Part shown: in pieces, positions 1 to 5,000 of the stretch | How positions within the stretch are numbered: position 1 is the first letter of the stretch | How the letters are laid out: each line of letters opens with the position of its first letter | NCBI GenBank assembly: GCA_017529085.1 | Contig: JAFXOC010000096.1 | Location: 1-5,000 of the forward strand | DNA length: 5,000 nucleotides | Direction of reading: 5' to 3' | DNA from: Selenomonadaceae bacterium | Lineage (GTDB): Bacteria > Bacillota > Negativicutes > Selenomonadales > Selenomonadaceae | The notes under the pieces: generated by a model | What the model was told of the DNA's origin: nothing | Seen by the model: the letters and a program-made list of their open reading frames with translations, nothing else | Databases searched by the model: none | Made by a program: the position numbers and the translations under genes

Positions 1-13
1 AATTAAACATGAG

Positions 14-20
14 GGGGAGG
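14..20 (+). promoter_or_regulatory. Ribosome binding site of the ANTAR regulator
   Basis: The purine run GGGGAGG has its GGAGG core at 16-20. It is 7 bases from ATG 28 and 1 base from ATG 22, which favours the start at 28. Only 13 bases precede it in the window, so the promoter and any leader RNA of this gene are not visible. Confidence 0.7.
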
Positions 21-27
21 TATGATT

Positions 28-1053
28 ATGACAACAAATGCAAAATTGGAAAAAAGCGAATTTGCCGTGATGTGTAAGCGGGAAACCTCCCTAACTCCCG
101 TGCAAGTCGAGCTTTTGGGGGAAATTTTGCGAAGTTTGCCTTTTGCCGCCGATTTGACTCTTGCGGAGATTGCTTGTTTTGCGCCGCAGAAAAAGGCGGG
201 GGAATATAAAAATGTGTTTGAAGTAAGCCCGAATATTTCGCCGCTTACTTCTTCAGATGTGGCGATTGGGAATAAGGCGACGCAGATGGCGTTGTTAAAC
301 GAAACTTTCCGAACGGGAAATTCCCTTAATCAATGGGAAGAATCGGAAGACGGTTCCGTTGGGGTAAGAAGTTTTTGCATTAAGGACGGCGCATCTCCCA
401 TAGCCGTTATTTTGCTGTCTTATCGCTTAATGCTGTCAATGACGGATTTTACGCATCTGATACACGCAGTTCAAGCGATTATTTCGGAGGGAGTGAAGTT
501 TGATTCCGCCGTATATGAGAGATTGGCGAAGGAAGACGGCGTAATGATTGCGGATAACTTTCATCGTATTGTGTACGCCGATGAAATCACGCGGCATATC
601 TATCGCAAGATTGGAACGCTTAATCTTTTGGGGCGGCTGTTAAACGAAAATTTAACGGAATCCGTGGAACGGGAAGTTAGAGCGAAAAAAGCCCCATGGG
701 AAAAGGAAATGTATGCGGGAGAATATATATTTCGCGAAAGACGTTTGGATTTTTCGCCGAAATCCCGCGTGGGACACATTATCATAACAAGGGATATTAC
801 GGAGGAAAAACGCCACCAGCAGGATTTAAAGGTGCAAGCCGCCTTGGAAAAACGCATAGCGGAGCTTGAGGAAGAGTTGGCGGGCATAAAAGATTCTTTA
901 GAGTCCCGCAAATTAATCGACCGCGCCAAGGGAATTTTAATGGATAAGGAAAACCTGACGGAAGACGAAAGTTATCGCCGCATCCGAACTATGGCGATGA
1001 TGAACCGCATGACCATAAAAGAAGTTGCGTCACAAATAATAAGAAACAAGTAA
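28..1053 (+). CDS. One-component ANTAR regulator: PdtaS-like GAF and PAS sensor fused to ANTAR RNA-binding domain
   Basis: Predicted cytoplasmic antiterminator of 341 residues. The ATG at 28 is chosen because GGAGG at 16-20 lies 7 bases upstream; the in-frame ATG at 22 is only 1 base from it. Residues about 20-155 resemble the N-terminal GAF-like sensor of PdtaS/EutW-type histidine kinases (LLGEILRSLPFAADL, then a loop ending SPIAVILLSYRL). Residues about 158-260 look like the following PAS domain, closing with the typical GHIIITRDITEEKR. Residues about 262-293 are a charged coiled coil, and about 296-338 match ANTAR (LIDRAKGILM, then the AM..M.....EVA..II pattern). No HisKA_2/ATPase domain and no receiver domain are present, so signal sensing and RNA binding sit in one chain. 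ANTAR proteins in general bind paired RNA hairpins to prevent termination, often for nitrogen or ethanolamine genes. Its position before a GOGAT operon suggests nitrogen control; the ligand is unknown. No membrane segments are seen. Confidence 0.88.
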   Translation: MTTNAKLEKSEFAVMCKRETSLTPVQVELLGEILRSLPFAADLTLAEIACFAPQKKAGEYKNVFEVSPNISPLTSSDVAIGNKATQMALLNETFRTGNSLNQWEESEDGSVGVRSFCIKDGASPIAVILLSYRLMLSMTDFTHLIHAVQAIISEGVKFDSAVYERLAKEDGVMIADNFHRIVYADEITRHIYRKIGTLNLLGRLLNENLTESVEREVRAKKAPWEKEMYAGEYIFRERRLDFSPKSRVGHIIITRDITEEKRHQQDLKVQAALEKRIAELEEELAGIKDSLESRKLIDRAKGILMDKENLTEDESYRRIRTMAMMNRMTIKEVASQIIRNK

Positions 1054-1065
1054 AAATTTTTAAAT

Positions 1066-1142
1066 GGGAGTCCAGAGGGGCGAAGCTCCTTTGGCAGGGT
1101 CAAGGGGCAGCGCCCCTTGTGGGGTTTGGGGCGAAGCCCCAA
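1066..1142. repeat. GC-rich triple-hairpin intergenic repeat element
   Basis: This stretch folds into three consecutive hairpins with 3-base loops. Hairpin 1 pairs 1072-1081 with 1085-1094 (10 pairs, two G-U, loop GAA). Hairpin 2 pairs 1101-1108 with 1112-1119 (8 perfect pairs, loop AGC). Hairpin 3 pairs 1126-1132 with 1136-1142 (7 perfect pairs, loop GAA). The spacers 1095-1100 (CAGGGT) and 1120-1125 (TGGGGT) resemble each other, so the element looks built from a repeated hairpin-plus-linker unit. It fills most of the gap between the ANTAR gene and the ASCH gene, with no plausible coding content. Similar GGGGC-loop-GCCCC intergenic elements are familiar from many Firmicutes and other bacterial genomes; that this one is multi-copy is inference, as only one copy lies in the window. 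It may act as an mRNA-stabilising or processing structure inside the transcript. No T-run follows it, so it is not a typical terminator. Confidence 0.7.
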
Positions 1143-1149
1143 TAAAAGA

Positions 1150-1161
1150 AGGGGGATGAGG
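1150..1161 (+). promoter_or_regulatory. Ribosome binding site region of the ASCH gene
   Basis: Two purine blocks, AGGGGG at 1150-1155 and GAGG at 1158-1161, precede the start. The first lies 10 bases from ATG 1166; the second lies 4 bases from ATG 1166 and 7 from ATG 1169. The start is therefore ambiguous between two adjacent methionine codons. The site begins only 8 bases after the last hairpin of the upstream repeat. Confidence 0.5.
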
Positions 1162-1165
1162 CGTA

Positions 1166-1516
1166 ATGATGGCGCTTAATTTTGTGGAAGAGAAGCATAA
1201 GAAGATGCTTATAGCGAGGACGAAGAAGTGTACGGTAAGGTTGGGGGACGTTAGCGGAGAGTTTCCGGAAAACTCGATTGTGTGGATAACGGCGGGGGAG
1301 AAGGGACAGCAGAAGCAGAAATTGTTTACCGCATTTTTGGACAAGGTGAGGGTAAAGACGATGGGGACGCTGACTTCCAAGGATTTGGCGGATCAGAACC
1401 CGGAGATAAGCACGAGGGAAGAACTTATCGCAGATTTTGAGAGAATTTATAAACGGCGTATTCTTATGGAGGATACGGTTACGGTGATATATTTTACGGA
1501 AGTTATCGGATTGTGA
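1166..1516 (+). CDS. Small ASCH/PUA-like domain protein
   Basis: A soluble protein of 116 residues (115 if it starts at the next ATG, 1169) that appears to be a single ASCH domain, a PUA-like beta-barrel fold linked to RNA or modified-nucleoside binding. The support is the KxxTxR signature at K20, T23 and R25 (the family motif is GxKxxTxR; here residue 18 is Arg, not Gly), a following beta-rich stretch (VWITAGEK), an acidic helix (residues about 83-96, REELIADFERIY) and a final strand (TVTVIYFTEV). In the ASCH enzyme YqfB the motif Lys and Thr are catalytic in N4-acetylcytidine hydrolysis; whether this protein is an enzyme or a binder cannot be told from sequence. Its stop is 16 bases before gltB1, so it is very likely co-transcribed with the GOGAT genes. 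Lysine codons are strongly AAG (10 of 12) and arginine codons AGG (4 of 7), unlike gltB2 and gltB3. No signal peptide or membrane segment. Confidence 0.72.
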   Translation: MMALNFVEEKHKKMLIARTKKCTVRLGDVSGEFPENSIVWITAGEKGQQKQKLFTAFLDKVRVKTMGTLTSKDLADQNPEISTREELIADFERIYKRRILMEDTVTVIYFTEVIGL

Positions 1517-1517
1517 T

Positions 1518-1528
1518 AAGGATGGTGG
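1518..1528 (+). promoter_or_regulatory. Ribosome binding site region of gltB1
   Basis: AAGGA at 1518-1522 is 10 bases from ATG 1533 and GGTGG at 1524-1528 is 4 bases from it. The start is fixed independently by the requirement for cysteine as the second codon. Confidence 0.5.
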
Positions 1529-1532
1529 AAGA

Positions 1533-2639
1533 ATGTGCAGGATAGGCTCGATTAAGAGTAAGAAACCTATACCGCCTTCAATGGCGTTAAGGCTTATGCT
1601 TCCTCAACAGGAGGGGCATGATAATTCGGGGTTCGCTATGGTTATGCAGGATCTTTACGGCATTTTTTCGGCGCATAAGGATAAGCCGTTGCTTTCGATG
1701 GCGTGTACCCAAAAGGGTTCGCGACTGGTGGAAGATTATATGGACGCCCATAACTTTTCGCCGGTGATGGAGCTTATACCCGTGCCGAATAAAAAGCCGA
1801 ATTTGGATATAAAGGCTATGCCTTATTATATTTTTAGGGTGTACGATTATCCCGAGGATATGACTTTTCAATCGGAAAAGCAAAAGGAAGATTTATTGTT
1901 AGATACAAGGCTTGCGATTAGGAAGATTTTGTCGGAGAGCGGACAGGGTTATGTCTATTCCTTTTGGCCGGATGTGTTGACGCTGAAAGAAATCGGAGAT
2001 CCTAGAGATATTGCGACGTATTTCAGGCTTTGGGAGGATGACGGGACGTTAACGGCTAAGTCCATCGTGGCGCAGTGCCGTCAAAATACGAATTACGACA
2101 TCGTGCGCTATGCGGCGCATCCTTTTTTCTTGCAGGGATATACTCTTTGCGCCAACGGTGAGAATACTTTTTACACGAAGAATAAGGAATTTCAAAAATC
2201 CTTGCATAGAGGCTATATCGGTTTTGAATCGGATTCACAGTGTTTTTTGAATACGCTTCATTATGTTCATCACGAACTAAAATGGCCGCTTCCTTATTAC
2301 AAGCACGTTATTACGCCGCTACCATTTGAAGAAATGGAGGAACGTGAGGATAAAGACGTGTTGACTGCCATAAGGGAGTCTTTGGCGCATTTGGAGATTA
2401 ACGGACCGAATACGATAATCGGCGTGTTGCCCGACGGGGACATGATAACTTGTTGCGATTCAAAGAAACTTCGCCCCGTTGTGGTGGGTAAGGATGAAAA
2501 TATGGTGGTCATTTCTTCGGAGGTATGCGGCATCAACGAGATTTTGCCGGATAGGGACGAAACGAAGGACATTTACCCTAACGAGCGTGAGATTGTGGTT
2601 ATCGACGGGGATTTGGAGGTGAAAAGATGGAAGCAGTAA
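1533..2639 (+). CDS. gltB1: Glutamate synthase subunit GltB1, class-II glutamine amidotransferase
   Basis: The 368-residue glutaminase subunit of archaeal-type split GOGAT. It hydrolyses glutamine to glutamate and ammonia, which is passed to GltB2. The second codon is Cys (MCRIGSI), which becomes the N-terminal nucleophile after Met removal in class-II (Ntn) amidotransferases; this also fixes the start. Family landmarks follow: QEGHDNSGF (about 26-34), the Arg/Asn region RQNTN (183-187), AAHPF (194-198), the oxyanion and substrate loop ANGENT (207-212), GFESDSQ (230-236) and PLPYYKHVITP (252-262). Length and order match the stand-alone GltB1 subunit rather than the fused roughly 1,500-residue bacterial GltB. 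It lies 16 bases after the ASCH gene and overlaps gltB2 by 13 bases, giving one transcription unit. About half of its arginine codons are AGG, as in the ASCH gene. A glutamine amidotransferase for another synthase is unlikely given the neighbours. Confidence 0.93.
   Translation: MCRIGSIKSKKPIPPSMALRLMLPQQEGHDNSGFAMVMQDLYGIFSAHKDKPLLSMACTQKGSRLVEDYMDAHNFSPVMELIPVPNKKPNLDIKAMPYYIFRVYDYPEDMTFQSEKQKEDLLLDTRLAIRKILSESGQGYVYSFWPDVLTLKEIGDPRDIATYFRLWEDDGTLTAKSIVAQCRQNTNYDIVRYAAHPFFLQGYTLCANGENTFYTKNKEFQKSLHRGYIGFESDSQCFLNTLHYVHHELKWPLPYYKHVITPLPFEEMEEREDKDVLTAIRESLAHLEINGPNTIIGVLPDGDMITCCDSKKLRPVVVGKDENMVVISSEVCGINEILPDRDETKDIYPNEREIVVIDGDLEVKRWKQ
2615..2619 (+). promoter_or_regulatory. gltB2 ribosome binding site inside the end of gltB1
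   Basis: A perfect GGAGG sits 7 bases before ATG 2627 and lies within the last codons of gltB1. With the 13-base reading-frame overlap it supports this start and suggests coupled translation of the two subunits. Confidence 0.8.
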
Positions 2640-4258
2640 AGACGCAGGACATTGGGGTGAACGATCTGCCTTGGAAAATCGAATACCACGCCGAACGCTG
2701 TACCATGTGCGGCAGTTGCGTTGCGGGTTGCACATTTAAAGCGATAAAAGTGGAAGTACAGAAAAAATCCATGACCCATTCCGAAGGCAGCGTTCCCACT
2801 CCCGTTCATACACATATCGCAATCCCCGTGATTAAACAGGTGGCGAGTTTGACGGATTTTTGCAGGGGTTGCGGAATGTGCGAAAAAGTTTGTCCCAACA
2901 ACGCCATTCATCCCGTCAGAAATCCCGACAGTCGGAAAACCCTTTTGTCAAGGGACGCGGGACCCATTAAGCGGGGCGGGCGCACGAATTTAAATGCGCA
3001 GAGAACTCTTGACAGCATAATCGTTGGGCGCATTTCGCAGATGACCGACCCCTCTTTGGATTCGGCAAGACACACTTTCGATATTCGTTCGCCATTTGGC
3101 AGGGTGCTTTCGTCTAAGGAACTTCCGTTTGAAGTTGTAGACGGGAAATTGGTGCAAAAAGGCAAAACCCCTCCCGTGCAATTTATCTATCCGCTGATTT
3201 TTTCCGATATGTCCATAGGCGCACTTTCAACTAGGGCTTGGGAGGCGGTTGCCCTTGCGGTCGGCTATTTGAACGAAAAATGCAATATTCCCATAAGAAT
3301 GAGTTCCGGCGAAGGCGGTATGCCCGGCAATCTCTTAAAAAGCGATTATCTTAAATATTTTATCATCCAGATTGCTTCGGGGCATTTCGGTTGGAATCGT
3401 ATAATAAAAGCTATTCCCCACATGGTGACGGATCCTGCGGGAATTTTGATAAAGATAGGGCAGGGCGCAAAACCCGGCGACGGGGGACTTCTCCCAAGCG
3501 CGAAGGTTGCGGAACACATTCAGGCGATTCGCGGCGTTCCTAAGGCTACGTTATCTTCGCCGCCCAATCATCAGGGATTGTATTCCATAGAGGAAAGCGT
3601 GCAGAAAATGCACCTTTCCATGAACGCCGCCTTCGGTTTTAGGGTACCTGTTGCGATAAAATGCGCGGCGTCCTCCACTTCGGTTTCCGTGTATAATAAT
3701 CTGTTAAGAGATCCCTATAAAATCTGCGGCGGCTTTTTCATTGACGGCATACAGGGCGGCACGGGAGCGGCTAACGAAGTTTCGTTGGATCACACGGGGC
3801 ATCCCGTTGTGTCAAAGATAAGGGATTGCTATTTAGCGGCGGTTAATCAAGGGTTGCAAGGGCAAATTCCGCTTTACGGCGGCGGCGGTATCGGCATGAC
3901 GGGCAACGCTGCGGCGGACGCTTTTAAGATGATGTGTCTCGGTGCTAACGGCGTGTTTGTGGGAAAGATTTTAATTCAGCTTTTGGGCTGCGTCGGCAAC
4001 GAACAGGGACGATGCAACGCTTGCAATACGGGCAAATGTCCGACGGGTATCTGTACTCAAGACCCGAGACTCGTAAAGCGTCTTGATATAGATAAAGGCG
4101 CGCAGAAAATTGTTGATTATGTCTTAGCTTTCGATTCGGAGTTAAAGAAGTTGATGGCGCCTATCGGCAACAGTTCGCTTCCAATCGGCAGAAGCGACGC
4201 GCTTGTTACCACGGACAAGGCAATATCGGATAAACTCGGGATTCAATATGCGTGTTAG
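2627..4258 (+). CDS. gltB2: Glutamate synthase subunit GltB2, FMN synthase domain with two ferredoxin motifs
   Basis: The 543-residue catalytic subunit of archaeal-type GOGAT: 2-oxoglutarate plus ammonia (from GltB1) plus two electrons gives glutamate, on FMN. The N-terminal part carries two ferredoxin-type [4Fe-4S] motifs, C25-C28-C31-C35 and C79-C82-C85-C89 (each CxxCxxCxxxC), absent from the ordinary fused bacterial GltB. From about residue 185 on is the FMN-binding glutamate synthase barrel: SDMSIGALS (193-201), RMSSGEGGMPGN (224-235), the KPGDGGLLP loop (282-290), SPPNHQGLYSIE (311-322), VAIK with the conserved Lys (K345), the phosphate-binding GGTGA (377-381), and GGGGIGMTG (418-426). 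A cysteine cluster C463, C466, C471 (then CPTGI) corresponds to the iron-sulfur segment of GOGAT. The ferredoxin motifs suggest electrons arrive through FeS centres from a partner oxidoreductase or ferredoxin not in this window. It is cytoplasmic, with no membrane segment. Confidence 0.95.
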   Translation: MEAVKTQDIGVNDLPWKIEYHAERCTMCGSCVAGCTFKAIKVEVQKKSMTHSEGSVPTPVHTHIAIPVIKQVASLTDFCRGCGMCEKVCPNNAIHPVRNPDSRKTLLSRDAGPIKRGGRTNLNAQRTLDSIIVGRISQMTDPSLDSARHTFDIRSPFGRVLSSKELPFEVVDGKLVQKGKTPPVQFIYPLIFSDMSIGALSTRAWEAVALAVGYLNEKCNIPIRMSSGEGGMPGNLLKSDYLKYFIIQIASGHFGWNRIIKAIPHMVTDPAGILIKIGQGAKPGDGGLLPSAKVAEHIQAIRGVPKATLSSPPNHQGLYSIEESVQKMHLSMNAAFGFRVPVAIKCAASSTSVSVYNNLLRDPYKICGGFFIDGIQGGTGAANEVSLDHTGHPVVSKIRDCYLAAVNQGLQGQIPLYGGGGIGMTGNAAADAFKMMCLGANGVFVGKILIQLLGCVGNEQGRCNACNTGKCPTGICTQDPRLVKRLDIDKGAQKIVDYVLAFDSELKKLMAPIGNSSLPIGRSDALVTTDKAISDKLGIQYAC

Positions 4259-4264
4259 GGGGTG
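4257..4264 (+). promoter_or_regulatory. gltB3 ribosome binding site overlapping the gltB2 stop codon
   Basis: AGGGGGTG, one mismatch from AGGAGGTG, begins inside the TAG stop of gltB2. It ends 7 bases before ATG 4272; its AGGGGG core (4257-4262) is 9 bases from it. A ribosome finishing gltB2 would cover this site, consistent with coupled translation. Confidence 0.65.
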
Positions 4265-4271
4265 AAGGCAA

Positions 4272-5000
4272 ATGTTAAAGATAGAAACGATGAAAGACAA
4301 CGAGCGTATGTCTACGCAGGATTTGTTGTTAAAGATAGAAGAATCGGTAAAAAACGGCGAAACGGAATTTGACATAGCGGCGTCCGGTCAGCACGATATC
4401 GGCGGCCCGTTATGGAACGCAGAGGGGAAAAAATTATTCTTCCATGTGACTAACGCAGGTCAAAGAGTCGGCTCCATGTGTTTGCCGGGTACGGAAATCG
4501 TGGTTGACGAATCCGCGTCCGCCGACGTGGGCTGGCTTAATTCCGGCGGCGTTATAACCGTGCGCGGGGACGCAGGGGACACGGCGGGGCATTGTTCCTC
4601 GGGCGGAAAAATTTTCATCGGCGGCAGAGCGGGGACTCGCACGGGTTCCCTTATGAAACACGATCCGCTTTACGAAGAGCCCGAACTTTGGGTATTAAAG
4701 AACGTCGGTTCATTCTCCTTTGAATTTATGGGCGGCGGCAAGGCGATTGTCTGTGGCGAGGATGCGGAGGAATTTGCCTCCGTTTTGGGCGAACGCGCCT
4801 GCGTCGGCATGGTTGGCGGCGTTGTATATGTTCGGGGAAAAATCGGCTCGTATCCGAAAAATATCGCTTGCTTAGAGCTTGACGAAAACGATATAAACTT
4901 TTTATCAGGCGGCATGGGCGAATTTTTGGAAAAAATAGGCAGAACAGAACTTAAAGAAAAACTTTCCCGCTGGCAGGAATGGCGTAAATTGCAACCCGCT
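4272..5000 (+). CDS. gltB3: Glutamate synthase subunit GltB3, GXGXG beta-helix (partial at right edge)
   Basis: An open frame of 243 codons with no stop before the window ends. The product is the stand-alone GXGXG-motif subunit equal to the C-terminal domain of the large GOGAT subunit, a right-handed beta-helix thought to hold the amidotransferase and synthase domains in position. Glycine-rich helix turns recur at regular spacing from about residue 59 to 155: TNAGQRVGSMC, DVGWLNSGGVITVRGDAGDTAG, SSGGKIFIGG, RTGSLM, then GGGKAIVCG (154-162) and GMVGGVVYVRG (179-189). A short alpha-helical tail (SRWQEWRKL) follows. Stand-alone GltB3 proteins are roughly this length, so the stop is probably close beyond the edge. 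It starts 13 bases after gltB2 and belongs to the same operon. The same fold occurs in formylmethanofuran dehydrogenase subunit C, but the gltB1-gltB2 context makes GltB3 far more likely. No AGG arginine codon was noticed, unlike the ASCH gene and gltB1. Confidence 0.92.
   Translation, partial: MLKIETMKDNERMSTQDLLLKIEESVKNGETEFDIAASGQHDIGGPLWNAEGKKLFFHVTNAGQRVGSMCLPGTEIVVDESASADVGWLNSGGVITVRGDAGDTAGHCSSGGKIFIGGRAGTRTGSLMKHDPLYEEPELWVLKNVGSFSFEFMGGGKAIVCGEDAEEFASVLGERACVGMVGGVVYVRGKIGSYPKNIACLELDENDINFLSGGMGEFLEKIGRTELKEKLSRWQEWRKLQPA

Noticed and set aside
1051..1062. Perfect AT palindrome TAAAAATTTTTA overlapping the ANTAR stop codon
   Set aside because: It is short and low in complexity, with no matching -35 element or partner site. 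It could be chance in an AT-rich gene end, so no operator or promoter is called.
1066..1142. CRISPR array or insertion sequence remnant
   Set aside because: The repeats are self-complementary hairpins with six-base linkers, with no unique spacers of CRISPR size, no transposase and no clear target duplication.
1072..1147. Rho-independent terminator after the ANTAR gene
   Set aside because: The hairpins are strong, but the last is followed by AATAAAAG with no T-run on the + strand. Read on the - strand, hairpin 1 is followed by mixed sequence before the AT-rich palindrome. Neither direction gives a typical terminator.
1060..1380. Minus-strand open frame of 106 codons across the hairpin repeat and the ASCH gene
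   Set aside because: Part of it is simply the translated hairpin repeat (a Pro/Gly/Ala-rich string), the rest is antisense to the ASCH gene, and no protein family is recognisable. It is a frame shadow.
2573..2911. Minus-strand open frames antisense to gltB1 and gltB2
   Set aside because: The + strand frames have unmistakable GOGAT motifs through the whole stretch. The antisense frames show no family resemblance and no ribosome sites.
4434..4915. Minus-strand open frames antisense to gltB3
   Set aside because: They lie opposite a continuous, well-conserved GXGXG subunit. Their openness follows from the glycine- and alanine-rich codons of that gene.

Overview
This is a single-strand (+) block of an anaerobe-type bacterial chromosome carrying a split, archaeal-type glutamate synthase (GOGAT) operon behind an ANTAR-domain regulator. 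Strong GGAGG-like ribosome binding sites, moderate GC content (judged by eye), mixed AGG/AGA and CGN arginine codons, and the combination of ANTAR regulator with GltB1/GltB2/GltB3 suggest an anaerobic Firmicute, most likely a Clostridia-related lineage. That placement is an inference; there is no rRNA or marker gene in the window to fix it.

Layout: (1) 28-1053, a one-component sensor/RNA-binding regulator. Its N-terminal half resembles the sensor half (GAF-like plus PAS) of PdtaS/EutW-type histidine kinases, but the kinase part is replaced by a coiled coil and an ANTAR RNA-binding domain. (2) 1066-1142, a non-coding array of three GC-rich triloop hairpins, probably a dispersed intergenic repeat. 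(3) 1166-1516, a small ASCH/PUA-like protein. (4) 1533-2639, gltB1, a class-II glutamine amidotransferase subunit. (5) 2627-4258, gltB2, the FMN glutamate synthase subunit with two N-terminal [4Fe-4S] ferredoxin motifs, overlapping gltB1 by 13 bases. (6) 4272 to beyond the right edge, gltB3, the GXGXG beta-helix subunit, nearly complete.

Together the three glt genes make up the domains of the large (alpha) GOGAT subunit: GltB1 releases ammonia from glutamine, GltB2 uses it with 2-oxoglutarate and reducing power to form glutamate, and GltB3 supplies the structural helix domain. The flavin oxidoreductase (small subunit) and any glutamine synthetase would be expected beyond the right edge; neither is seen here. 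The ANTAR protein is a plausible nitrogen-responsive antiterminator for this or linked operons, but no ANTAR-type double-hairpin RNA target is visible in the window. Essentially the whole window is accounted for by genes; the only gap over 100 bases holds the hairpin repeat.
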